Shown: piece after piece, positions 40,412 to 51,886 of the stretch
How positions within the stretch are numbered: the stretch's first letter is position 1
Layout: each line of letters starts with the position of its first letter
Assembly: GCA_032358165.1 (NCBI GenBank)
Contig: JAALGY010000044.1
Coordinates: 124,001 to 188,000, forward strand
From: Diplosphaera chodatii
Taxonomy: Eukaryota; Chlorophyta; Trebouxiophyceae; Prasiolales; Stichococcaceae
DNA: 64,000 nucleotides
Reading direction: 5' to 3'
Notes under the pieces: generated by a model
What the model was told of the DNA's origin: nothing
What the model saw: only the letters and a program-made list of their open reading frames with translations
Databases searched by the model: none
Made by a program: the position numbers and the translations under genes

Positions 40412-43259
40412 ATGTATCACAGCAGTGCAAGAGACGATCTAAAGGCGCGTCCTATCGACGAGCTCCGTGTAGAGGTGGGTTTGCACCAGAGTAGGTTTGA
40501 CATGTTGCATGCATGGTCAGACTGGTGTCAGCAAGGCCCAATGGTGCGGACCACACTCATGCGATGCTTGCAATAGCTCGCACACACTGCGTGCGCAGGG
40601 CCGGCTGCTGTTGTCCAATTGGTGGATCCTGCTTCTGGGTGCGGCATTTCAGTATGTCCATGGAGCGTTCACGGCCGTGGCGTACCACATGCATGAGCCG
40701 CGGGAGACGCTGAAGGACCTCGGCTTCATGCTGCTGCCGGTGCGGGCAAGAGGCCTGGTGTCAAGGAGTCACACCATGCACGCTGCACAGGCGCTGCTTC
40801 ATTCTGGGACGTGCCACCGACCCTGCAACCTTTGCCCAACCCTTGATGTGAAGTGTCTTTCTTTTACAGGAACTGAGCGAGAAGTACGACTGGGTCTCCG
40901 AGTCGGTGTTTTGGACGCTATTCGTCAGGTGCACCACCGAAGATAGTGCGGCAAGCGCCACATGCATGTGTACAAGTGCACGCAATGGCACAGAACTTCA
41001 CCAGTGTGCAGCACTGTCGTCTTGGCTTGTCAGCGCCTGAACATCTTGTTTGCTTGTCCCGCAGCTTCATCATCTTCAGCTTCACGCCGTTCATCCGGCG
41101 CACTCCAAAGTTCTACACCGTGCTACTGTACAGCCGCTTCCTCTGCATCCTCTGCAGTATGCCACATTGCTTCTCCCTGCATGCAAATGTTCGTTCAGTG
41201 GCCGTTGATCTAGTTGCTGCTTCAGCTATGCACGCTGTGCAGAAGGCTCTACACAGGAGGACAACAGTGACCCGCTGCAAAGCTTAAGCACAGCAGCATG
41301 CAACCCTGGATCGCTGGTGATGGTGGTCTACCTTCTTGCAGCGTGCCAAGCTCTGCGTGTCCTCAGCTTCCTGTCGACAGCGCTGCCAGGGCCTGCGTAT
41401 CATTGCCGACCCGGCAAGGCCACCGCACGCCTGCCATGGCCCGCACACTGGTGGCAAAACATATTCTTTGATGCCGGGAGACAGGTGACCTGGCGCGTCA
41501 AAAGCAGTGTCGGATCAGATACCCCATGCCTCACATGTGTTGAACACATCTGGCGTTGCTGTTGTGTTGTTGTAAGCAGCCTGCATCTGTGTGCGCTTTG
41601 CGCATGCATGTGCTTGTGCTCGGGACATGCCACAGCCATCTGGCTGGCAGTACACGCATGCATGCATGCATGCTGCCCCACTGACGTGGTTCTCCGCGAG
41701 CAGGCAGCACATTCGTGCGGCGATCTGCTGTTCAGCAGCCACACCACGTTTCTGCTCAATGGGGCGCTGACATACTCGGTTTACGGCAGCCACCTGGCGA
41801 TTAAAGCGGTGGTCTGGGTTGCAATCACCTGCATCTGCGGCCTCATCATTGCCTCGCGCAAGCACTATACAGGTGTGGGGCAGTGCCGTGTGCGTGCACA
41901 GCTTGCAGCTGCAGCGCAGCGTCGCTGCTCTGCGTGCATGCATGCTGGCTAGCACACAGTTCATGCTGACTTGCACGTGGTTCACGGAGAGGGATAGATA
42001 GAACTGGCAAGCTGACACCAGGTGTACACCTGCTGCAGTGGATGTCGTGGTGGCATGGTATGTGGTGCCCCTCGTCTTCTTCACATGGAGGCGGTTCTGG
42101 AGGATCGACCGCACAGCAGACCAGCAGGACCCCAGCTGGGCGCCTGTCAACGGTGAGCAGCAGGCAACCTGGTGATCGATGACCAGGCTTTTGTGTGTTG
42201 GAGTGTCGAACAAATGCTCTATAGCAGCCTGCTAGTCGCCACTCTCCATCTTGACAACAGCCTGATATGTCCGTGCATCGCTCCTGCAGGTGTCAGCCCA
42301 CATGGCCAACTCGATGAGGATGATACCTGCTTGGACATCGACGTGAAGACAGGCGGCGGCGGCGGCGACGGCAGCACCACCTCCTTTGTCGAGCTCACCA
42401 GCAAGGTCGTCCTGCCTTGCAGTACCCTAGTGCACACTGACGTATATATGCGGGCACGGCTTTGGAACGCTCCCAATACGTATGCCGGCCCAACAAGTCG
42501 CATCACGAGGCCAGGCTGTTGCATCGCAGCAGGCGGGCCTCCAGGCCCAGCCTGCAGCACGTGCAGGGCTCGATCTTGTCAGCCAGCTGGCACGTGCACG
42601 GCTTTGTACTGCCTTTGATCGATCTGGCAGCCAGTATGTGCACTGATCGCAGGCGCCGCCGGAGCTGCGAGCACCGCTGAGGCATGCAACGGGCCGATGG
42701 CAGCATGCTGGCACAGACAGCGAGGCTTCATCGCTGTTGTACTCGAATGGTGAGGGAAGTTCTCAGGAGTGATCACTGCCGGCTGCGGTGGCGCTGCCAG
42801 CTGCGCAGCTGGCAGCCAGCCAACCCAGCCGCCCTGGCAGTGTGCCCTTAGTCAGGTCCAGTAGTAGGTCAATCGCGGTCTATCGCGTGAGGCTGTTCCA
42901 GGCCCTCCCGGGCATGGCGCAACAGTTTCAGAGTCTAAATAGGGGCTGCGGGGGCAGCCCATGCACATCCAGCACCAGTGCATCATGTGCGTGTCCGGTG
43001 GTTCACCCTCTGCAGCACGTTTGCAGGCAGCAGGTGCAGCGACCGCAGCGGCAGCCGGGGCAGCGGGCCGCCCAGCGGGGGGTCCAGCACCGCAGCCGAC
43101 GGCGGCGCGATGTCGGCGCGCCTGCTCAAGGCGGTGTCGTCGCCGCCGCCGGAGCGCAGCGACGTCGTGTCGGGCGGCAGCTCCACCAGCGTGCAGCCCC
43201 GCAGCGGCGCCATCATCAACCGCGGCGCCACATCCAATGGTGGGACTGATCTCAAGTAG
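40412..43259 (+). CDS. Sphingolipid synthase: inositol-phosphorylceramide synthase / sphingomyelin synthase family
   Basis: Multi-pass membrane enzyme of the Golgi/ER that moves a phospho-head group from a phospholipid to ceramide. Exons in order: MYHSSARDDLKARPIDELRV (ATG 40412); LLLSNWWILLLGAAFQYVHG (40.61 kb, membrane span); ELSEKYDWVSESVFWTLF (40.87 kb); FIIFSFTPFIRRTPKFYTVL (41.07 kb); LRVLSFLSTALPGPAYHCR (41.35 kb, as in plant LRI.TF..T.LPGP.YHC); CGDLLFSSHTTFLLNGALTY (41.72 kb, first catalytic His); SRKHYT (41.86 kb) spliced to VDVVVAWYVVPLVFF (42.03 kb), giving the H-Y-T-V-D catalytic motif. The ACAG/TG join restores V-D exactly. A Gly/Ser-rich acidic and phosphorylatable tail (42.3 and 43.02-43.26 kb) ends GGTDLK with TAG at 43257-43259. 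The plant-like motifs favour inositol-phosphorylceramide synthase, but head-group choice cannot be read from sequence. A short N-terminal exon upstream of 40412 is possible. Confidence 0.8.
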
Positions 43260-44288
43260 CCTGCTCCTGCATTGGGTGCGTTGTAGGGCCATGACAGGGC
43301 AGAGCCAGAACGAGGCAGAGTTTAGGGAATACGAGCCAGCAGTGCCAGCAGGTGGCATGCATGCAGCGTGCCGCAGCCCAACACTGTCATTGGGCACGCT
43401 TTCAGCACCTGCCACTTGCTGTACCCACAGGGCTAGCCCTGCTTGCCAAACCCTGAACTGATGGCTGGCACCCTGTCGCGCATCTGTCACTCTGTGGAAC
43501 AGCACACTGGCTGTGTAGACTACTGATGACCAATCAGGACAGCTGTGCAGTTCCTAGGAAACCTACTGCTGCCGTGACGGCGCCTTGCCAGCACTAAATG
43601 TGAAGCTCAATACCATCCGGTTGATGCTGCATATGCAGGCCTGGCCAGGCGCTATTCACAGTCAGAAGACCTGCACCTTGCCGGTGCGGATGACGACAGC
43701 AGCAACGGGGTCACCAATGTGTCGTGAGCAAACTGCGGCCATGACCCTGCCGCGCATGCCGGTGCTGAGGCAGACACGTCAGAGTGCAGCACACAGCAGG
43801 TGCGACAGGCGAGCCAGCAAGCCAGCACAGCAATGTAGCTGCTGGCCAGCTGCTGTCAGCCCAAAGTGAAGCCCAATCAGCCACTGGTGGAAGTCACTAG
43901 TCAGCCACTAGTGACGCCCACAAAACTAGGGTGTACGTCCATATGGGTTCACTGTCACAAACGCCGCAACACTGCAGGATGCAAGCCATGTGCGGTATAC
44001 TGGCATTCATGCTGCCATTGCGAGCTTGAGCACCACGGTAGCCAGACTTTATGTACATGCTGTACTCAGCTACTTGTCCGGGTGGTTATGTCAGAGTGCT
44101 TTGCCTGGATTTGATTTGCAGTCAGCTGTGAATGGTAGATTTGCAGGCAGCAGCACACTAGAGGCGATGCACCACGTTAAGTTTCCGGAGATAGAGGTGC
44201 AGCGTTTGCTGTACGATCAAGGGCTAGTCCAGAAGGATACCATGATACACCACCACACATGCGGGCAAGGAAAGCCGAGAGCAAATGA
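43260..44288. other. Convergent intergenic region
   Basis: The 3' ends of the sphingolipid synthase (+) and ALKBH6-like gene (-) meet here. No convincing exon. One 21-base inverted repeat stands out at 43894-43914. Confidence 0.4.
43894..43914. repeat. Inverted repeat, 8-base arms, 5-base loop
   Basis: TCACTAGT and ACTAGTGA are perfect inverse complements around CAGCC. A weaker related copy (CCACTGGTGG) precedes it at 43881. The position between two convergent 3' ends would suit a transcript-end hairpin, but this is inference. Confidence 0.5.
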
Positions 44289-45772
44289 TCAATGGTGTCT
44301 CCGCTCTGCTAGGCCCTGCTCATGCACAGACAGCTTCCGCACGAAGACAAGAGACACTCGGCGGTCCGCTCGAGCGACCATCTGTCCCGGTGCAGCACCT
44401 GCCGCAGCTGCATTGCAGCACAGGTCCGTGACCTCATCTGCTGCGCGGCCTGCGATGCCATGCTGGTGCTGCGAGTAGGCTGGGCCTGACACCACGAAGC
44501 AACACCGCGGCCGCAACAGCACCTGCGGCAGGGGGCAGCTTCGAGTGTCCTGCAGTCTTGTCCACCACAGCAATGTGCCCTGTTGCTGAGCCACGATCAA
44601 TCACGTGCACCGTGCGAATGATCTGGCGAGCCACACTCAGCAAGGCATGTGCGCCGCTCCGTATGACATCACGAGGCTTGCCTCCGTGACTGTGTCGGGT
44701 CCGGGCGAGCCATCAGGCAGGGTACTCCGGAAGCCGATCAGGGCTGGACCGCCAAGAGTGATGGTCACCACCTTGTCGAGATCTGCATGCACAACACTGG
44801 CCATGTCACGCGGCCCCATGCAGTGCAACTGTTGCTTAATCACGCCGCTGTTCTTGGTTGCATCTGGCACCGACAACGTCAGGGCGGTTGGCAATCTGAC
44901 TGCACATCACGAATGAGGGGCGATCGGCGCACAGAGGGGCCCATCCTGGTGCAGGGGGCACGCCGCGGCGCGCTCGTAAGAGTTGACCAGGCAATGGTTT
45001 GGCCGCTCCTCCGCTGTGAACACCTCTGCCGCCTGGAGTCTGTCCAGCAGGGAGCTCAAGAAGCCTGGCAGCGCCTGCGATCAGCATTCCGATGGTGGTG
45101 AAGTGATCGGACGATTGCCTGCATGGTGGTCGTATTATCTAACCACCTGGCACAGCATGCTCAGCATGTATGTCGCCTCAAATCTGAGGCCCGCCAATAC
45201 ACTGTCACTGCCTGTATGTGATGCGTACGCAGGCAAACACCTCAGTGACTGCTGCCGAGCCCGGCTTCCCTCCAAAGTTCAGCGTGTGGCGACCACCAGC
45301 ACGCACCCACCTGCAGCAGTGCCGTTACTATCGATCACACGTGTGCCTGCTGAGTCAAAAGCACGCAGTGACTGACACCAGGACGCTTGCAGTCTCCCTC
45401 CGCGCCCTTCAAACTCCATGTTGCACACTCACCACGAGGCAGGTGCAGCATCTATGCCATCAAGGATCAGCTGCTCCTGCCGTCGTGTCAACGCGTCTGG
45501 TATGTAGTACAGGCCCTGCGGGTTGCTTGAAAGCGTTGGAGGCCGCTTGGCCAAACCCGTATGTGGGAAGAAGTGGTGCGCACTACGCTGCAAACGTGTT
45601 CTCTGCTCACCAGCAGCTTGTCCGTGCCGACGGCGAAGTCATCAAGGCGGACGGCTCCTGAGATGCTGCATGTCTGTTCCTCGTCGGGCTCTTGATGGAC
45701 AGCTGCTGCACCTGATGTTGTACGCTTTTGGCGCTCAGCCCGCAGCAACTGCTTGATGTCTATCGTGACCAT
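44289..45772 (-). CDS. ALKBH6: ALKBH6-like 2-oxoglutarate/Fe(II) dioxygenase
   Basis: AlkB-family oxygenase of the ALKBH6 branch; AlkB enzymes oxidise methyl or other alkyl marks on nucleic acids, and the ALKBH6 substrate is poorly known. ATG at 45772 gives MVTIDIKQLLRAERQKRTTS, continuing to AVRLDDFAVGTDKLL. Next exons: LYYIPDALTRRQEQLILDGI (45.45 kb; compare family VFYVPDFIS.EEE), GGRHTLNFGGKPG (45.27 kb; family G.RLQNWGG), FLSSLLDRLQ...PNHCLVNSYE...HQDGPL (44.96-45.08 kb) with the iron-binding HxD, then, through a clean splice at CTCT/AT, YLDKVVTITLGGPALIGFR (family YYP.VSTISLGSH.VLDF). The last exon reads VLLRPRCCFVVSGPAYSQHQ, HGI (second iron His) and ends RRVSLVFVRKLSV...RRHH with TGA at 44289-44291; R-VSL-F-R is the family's 2-oxoglutarate-binding end. 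The join between GFRSTLPDGS and the last exon was not fixed. Confidence 0.8.
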
Positions 45773-46296
45773 ACCATGGGCTGGCCCCCGAGCCTTATAC
45801 ACGAAGCACCTTTATGTACACACGCGTCCGCGCTGTGGTGCTCAATAATGACGCTGGCAGGTTGTCTGCCGCTGGGCGCTGGTTGCACACTGGTCAATAT
45901 CTGCTCATGTCAATCGCGAAAGCGATGCCTCATTCTCTCAAAGCACACCTTCAATATCGCACACTGCATATGCAGAATCATGCGGGCGTAGTCCTGTAGA
46001 AGAGCAATGACCAGGAATCGAGGAATGCTGACTGTTTTGTGGCACCCCTGCAGTGCCCAGCTGCAGTGCCCGTACATCCTGCTTGACGCATTTCACCAAC
46101 GCCGTGCTCGGCAACATCGTTACAAACATGATGGCACTGATATTTGGAGCAAGCATGTATACTTTCACAATCAAATGGCTACACAGAGCTGTGCAGGGTG
46201 TCTTGATCCGCGGCTGTTGCGCTTGTCTACAAATCTCTGAAGCCTGTCGCTTGCACAGCCAACCCACAGCCAATATACTACCGGGTCCAAGCTAGC
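45773..46296. other. Intergenic region between two minus-strand genes
   Basis: About 520 bases holding the 3' untranslated region of the monooxygenase gene and the promoter of the ALKBH6-like gene. No exon seen. Confidence 0.4.
46120..46124 (-). terminator. TGTAA poly(A) signal, monooxygenase gene
   Basis: TTACA on the plus strand, about 173 bases past the stop of the minus-strand monooxygenase gene. Confidence 0.35.
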
Positions 46297-49200
46297 TCAT
46301 GCGCTGACCAGCCAGGCAACCGACTCGATTCCCAGCACTACTGCTGCGATGGCGGCGCAGACCAGGATGGCCAGATCCCGCCGCCGGCACCACACGATGT
46401 AGCTGCATGGAGGCAGAGTAACGACATCGGCACAGGATACAAGAGTCATTCACGACTAGTATACATATGGTCAACAAAGCTTGTCCTGCAGCATCCCTTA
46501 CCTGTACTCGGTAGCCTTCCGTGTAAAGCCATTCTGCAGGTACGCACAATCGGTCAAGTACCTTGGCAGGCTTGCGGCATTGGTGCATTGGAGGGGAGAG
46601 CGCTGCAAGCGAGACTGCATACCACAGCGCAGCAGCCTCGTGCGCTGAGGACAGACCCACCAGCATGGCGGGCGCCTCCCAGACCCTGGGCATCAGCTTG
46701 TGCAGGGTGCCTGACACCAGGATGTTGGCCATGGTGCCCACGTACGCCCAGTTGATGTCCCAGATGGACTTGCTGCCGCCTGGAGCCAGCAGCACGCAGG
46801 CCTTACACAGCCGGGAGGCGCCGCCGACACGCACGCGAGGTGCATCGCACGGTGCACAGCAGCCACAGGACTGACAGTCAGTCAATGACCATCCCAGTCC
46901 CGTGCCAGATGCACCATGGATGTTCTGCGTCGCGCTCACCGCCCCAGATGCGGCCGGAGATGGTGTCCAGGTAGCGCAGCGCGTCCATGTCGGGCTTGCG
47001 CACCCGGTTGTACTCCGACAGCGAGAACGCCAGCTCCTTGTCCTTGTTCACCGCCAGCACCTGCAGCCACGTGACATCCGCTTCTACTGCGGCAAATCTT
47101 ACAGCATTGCATGTCAAATGACCTCCCAGAGTCTCCAATGGCCACACTCCAATGCGCAAGCACAGGTGTCCACGCTCCACACAGCGGTTCCAAAACACAA
47201 CATGGATGGTCAGGGACATCAGGCGACGCCTGAGAGGCCCACCCTGTCGAGGATCGCTACCGTCTCCAGGGCGGCGTTGCAGCCCTGCCCCAGGTTGGGC
47301 GTCACCCCGTGCCCCGCATCCCCCACCAGCGCCACGCCCGCCCACGGCACCGCCAGGTGGCTGCAGCACAGCAGGTTTGTCAGTCAGCCGCGTGCACGTT
47401 CGACCAACGACAAGGCAGCCAGCATTTGTGTTCGTACTCGACACACGATGCTGCGCTGCAGCAGCCTCGTGCCAGCAGTGAGAATCTGCCCCGAGTCTGA
47501 CAGTCGTCAAGTGGCACCTGGATGCGATGGTTGAGCCCCAGCTGCGCGGCACCTGGCCGGCTGTTTGCTGCGCGATCAGCCGCACCCACTCCTGTGACAG
47601 CAGGGCACGCACCACATAGTCCACAGGGGCACAAGCCAGTGATGACCTGTGTTACTTGACGATGTGCAGCAGCTGGTCGGTGGCTGGGTTCTGGCAGCCC
47701 TGGGGCATGATCTTAAGACAGCGCCCCCGCAATGAAACCTGAACGACCCCTACCTTCGGTGCTGATGGCAGAGCATCCTCCAACGCTGCCTGCCACTCCG
47801 CAGCATCATCCGGCGGTCGAGTGCCTCGCCGCAGCTGCAGCACCAGATCAGGAGTGGCACAAAGCATTTGTGTTCATACTGTACTTTGCAGACAAGGCTG
47901 CAAATAGGACTATCGGCTGTGCTAATCTCCATACAAGGCACACGACCCCAGCAGAGCGGCCTTTTCATGGCAGCAGGTGTATCAAAGGGGAAAGCTATCA
48001 AGCCTGCCTGAAGTGCCACGTTGTAGGTGTCATCTTCGTGCACATAGGCTCCCATGCCAGCTATGGCACCCTCGAAACCAGCCTTGCTGCTGAACATGTG
48101 CACATACCTCCCCGCCATGTCCCGGTCATCTACGCAGGGACAGACGTGACGATTCAAAAAACGCATCGGCACGCCGATGCGGATGTCTTGGATGTCTTGC
48201 GGCCTGTGGCTGCCCACTCTCTTGCCAAGGCAGCGTGCTGCGCACACTCCCTGAAGCCAGGGCGCAAGCTGTGGCATTTCAGCTGCACACAGCATGGGTC
48301 ATACCTTCAGGGTCGATGCCTGAGATCGCTGGCAGATCCCGTGCCACAAAGTACTCTGTGTTGCTGAGTGTGCGGCTGGAGCTGAAGTTGGGCTCAGCCG
48401 CCTCCACCGCTGCCCGCACCTGCACATCAGCCACCTCAACAGGCTTGGGTTCAGTTTGTCAAAATAAGTGCAGGCTGTGATTGTCAACAACACAGTGGAG
48501 CCTTATCAAGATGCCTCAACGATCGTTGGTATTGATGTAAATGACAACGGTGTTGCTGCTGAGACATTCCATAAGAATGGATGGCCACACCTGGGAACCA
48601 ACGCCATCTGCACCAATCAATAGGTCATACTTGAGCTGCTGTGGGCTGCCGCTGCTGCCATTCTGTCTCTGAACTGTGATGCTCCGATCTTGCAGGTCAA
48701 ACGCCTGCGAGGCATTCCGTCAAAGTTCAGCGTCCTGGCCCTGCCGCAAGCGTCAGACAGTAATGCCCACAGAAGGGTGCCACACGTCTCTACCGAGACG
48801 ATCATTGGCACACCTAGCGATCTGAAACCTGAAGGCGGGGACAGCAATCACCTTAATGTCGGCGTTGAACTGGAACTCGATGTCAGGGTACAGCCGGCGT
48901 GCCTCCTGCACCAGGTGCACCGCGAGCGCTGCCCGCTCAACAGTCACATTACCCTGCAGGGTGTACACACATAGCATGCTCATCAGCGCATTTCGGTAAG
49001 TGTCCGCCAGATTGCATCGGTCATGTACCCTGTCTCATCAGCTAGGCAGTACTTGACACCGATGCAGGACGCAACGCTGGTCACGCAGCTGCGCCACCCA
49101 CCTCTGGGTGCGGCCGCAGCATCATACCACCATTGGGCATATGCATCACAGCCCCCTGCACAACGACAGACCTCAACATATGTCGACGCGTCATCATGTT

Positions 49201-49753
49201 GCCCTGCTACACTTCGCTATGCCCTTTGTCGCAGCAGCGCACCTTCGCAGGAGCCAGGCCGTTTATCCAGGTGCTTTCTGGGAGGCGCACACCCAGCTGC
49301 AGCACAGCAGCAATGCCCTCATCAATTGTCGTGAGCCCAGAAGTTGTATACGTCCTGACTTTCCTATTGGATTTAAACGCCAGCAGAGCGTCGTGATGCT
49401 GTTGGTATGGTTCAGGCGCTGGCAGCTCTGTCGCTCACGTCGCGGAGCGGCCCTATACCGCGCGGCATCAGCGCCATGATGAACGTCTGCTTGTTGGCCT
49501 CCTCTGCCTCCGGGGCAGTCGGGTCGCCACGCCGCTCGAGCACCTTGACTGCAAAGCCCTGCCGCGCCAAAAACATCGCTGCCACGACGCCTGCAGGCCC
49601 CGCGCCCACCACGACCGCCTGGCCGCGGCTGCCTGGCTCTGCAGCTGCTGGCGTTGCCCTGCGGAAGGAGATGAACACCGCTATGGAACTATTCGATTGC
49701 TGCCCGATGTCCTGCTCGAAGTAGAGCTCGACAACGCCATTAGCCACGCTCAT
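46297..49753 (-). CDS. KMO: Kynurenine 3-monooxygenase-like FAD hydroxylase
   Basis: Class A flavoprotein monooxygenase; the best match is KMO, which hydroxylates kynurenine at the outer mitochondrial membrane using NADPH and O2. N-terminal Rossmann motif AVVVGAGPAGVVAAMFLARQ (49.6 kb) with ERR after the second strand. Further exons: TVERAALAVHLVQEARRLYP (48.9 kb; compare KMO SRENLNKDLLTAAEKYPN), KYDLLIGADGVGS (48.6 kb, DG motif), VARDLPAISGIDPEG, VALVGDAGHGVTPNLGQGCN (47.3 kb, second FAD motif; KMO LLGDAAHA..PFFGQGMN), LSEYNRVRKPDMDALRYLD (47.0 kb; KMO SRLRIPDDHAISDLS), TLHKLMPRVWEAPAMLVGLS (46.7 kb) and a C-terminal membrane helix LAILVCAAIAAVVLGIESVA ending WLVSA with TGA at 46297-46299, as in KMO. 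ATG at 49753 is the first in-frame start, but the residues before the FAD motif are atypical and an upstream first exon is likely. Exact substrate unproven. Confidence 0.75.
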
Positions 49754-51886
49754 GCGCTTTCATGTGTCGATCGCGCACCCATCGCTTGGCTGAGCACGCT
49801 CGAGCGCCGGCGGCGAGGCGACAGCGGCTGTGATGGCATGCTGACCCGTCTGACGCCGCTGCCTGCTGCCGCTGCTGCTGTGCTGGCGCATGCTGTGCAG
49901 TTGTGTGACTCGCACAGCCTGCAGTCATCAGCATCCCGAGGTTGCATGCAAGTGATGAGGCTCAACAGGTGTCCGCACTTGCCAGCTGCCATACTGCATG
50001 CACTGCAGACAACCCGACATCGCATGCTCTTCAAGGAACTCTGGTGCATACAACCTGCTGCTACTGGTGACTCGCGAAGCTGAGGCTGTGAGAGCCGGCC
50101 GAGTGCTGCCAATGGCATCGCAACCATGCACTGCAATTAGCCGCGCAGAGCCTGCCTACAATATGCCTGCTGACGAGCAGCGGGTGATGAGTGGTGCAAG
50201 TGGTCTGTGAGTTTACAGCAGATTCAACCCCGCTGTGTTGCCTCCGCACCGGGCTGCACCTCGGCTTGCTACTGATCGTGGTTGACTAAACAGCTATCTT
50301 AAGCACTTTCCGGCGTCCTTCCACGCAATGCTCACATAACATCAAGTTGGTAGCATCACAATGCAGCTCCGTGTTATCACCTGATCACGCTGTAGCGAGA
50401 GTAGGCCATCGCCCACCGTGTTGCCACGCTGGCGCGTTAGCCGCCCTCGAATACACTCCCATCGGCCCCCGGAGCCAGTCCATGTCAAACTTGCCGGCGA
50501 ACACAGCCCCGTACGGATGCAGATCGAGCACGGACAATCCAGACCAGCTTTTAGGTATAAACGGGCTCCGGGAGGCCGTCAAGCTGGCTCACCACATCCG
50601 TTGCACCCATCGCTCCTAGTCTGAGTAGTGGCAATCAGACCAGCCGCCCGGCTGTTCGACTGCGCGTCAGCTGTTGATGAGAAGAATTTCTCATCAAATC
50701 ATCCAAGGTGCCGTGTCGCCATATTCGAGCGGCGTCGATGCGGGTTTTCGATCGCCCCGACATGGCGCAGTTGCGACGATGCCTCGACACGCAACGGAGT
50801 CCACGTGCGATCCATGCAATAGGATATGTTTTGAACTCATATGCGACAGATGCACCTTTTTTGTGTCTCCGAGCTTGTGCGTGTCATGATCGTCGGAAAC
50901 ATGCAGGGTGATGGGGTGGGTGTTGGCGCCGACTTCTACTGCTTTGCAACACGCTTGGCCTCAGGACCACATGGTTACACATTAAGCCATTATAGCAAGA
51001 CAATCCGACACTTTGCAGCAAAAGGTATGGGACTGGCATCCGCTGTTTGCAGCCTGGCAACCATACACCGGACTCCCTGTACTTCAAGTCCGACCTTTCG
51101 GCGTAACTTTACAGGATCTGCAGTCGGGCAGGTGGCAGCGCCTCGAAACAGCCGCCTTGGACAGTCGCACATCCATGCGACGCACTGACAGCGCGCCCGA
51201 ACATGTTCGTAACGCCGAAAGCGGCCAAACCTGGGATGGCGGAATAAGTGGCGGCAGCAAGGCAGCACAAGTCAGCAAGGTTGCCTTCCGCCTTGCCTGG
51301 GCAACTAGGTGAGGCCGCAAGAGGCGTCCAGCATGGTGGGCTGTCAGCCTGAAACCGCAAGCTATGCCTCGAGCTGTCTGCTGTTTTGGCTGCTCGTTCG
51401 AGGGCGCCTGCCGGTGCCCAGACACAAGACGGCCTGAGCAGCAGGTCCCAATAAGCGGCCCACACACTCGAGCTCTCGAGGCACAGACGCTGCCCACTCT
51501 GAGCGCGAACCGTGTCGTTGCGTGTCAAGTGAAAGTGCATGAGCGTCGAGCGCGCGCGTCTCCTGCTGCTCTTGATGTGCAGCACGTGGAACGTGGCTTC
51601 GTCATGGGAGTCCAGGAGGCCAGTCGTCTGTGTGACGGCCGCCGTTTATCTGTGCATGGCGCTTCCATGACAGACGCACCGATGAGACGTTCTCCTGTCC
51701 TTTCGTAGGCTGGAGGCAGCCAACAAGAGCGTCGGCTTCGCTTGCGGCCACAGGTGGCCAAAGCCAGAACCACGGCCACAACTTAATCGCCGTCACCAGA
51801 CACCACGGCGCCCCGCCCTCATAGCAGGCACTGCTGGTTACAGCATCGGTATTCAAGGAGTCATAGAAGCAACAGCAGGTGAAGTC
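49754..51886. other. Long divergent intergenic region
   Basis: About 2.1 kb between outward-facing start codons. Some stretches look mildly protein-like, for example minus strand 50385-50582 (LSVLDLHPYGAVFAGKFDMD) and plus strand near 51020-51180 (VWDWHPLFAAWQPYTG), but no spliced model holds. It may contain upstream exons of either neighbour plus both promoters. Confidence 0.3.

Noticed and set aside
41652..41671. GCATGCATGCATGCATGC run as a possible element
   Set aside because: A short simple repeat within an intron of the sphingolipid synthase gene; no sign of function.
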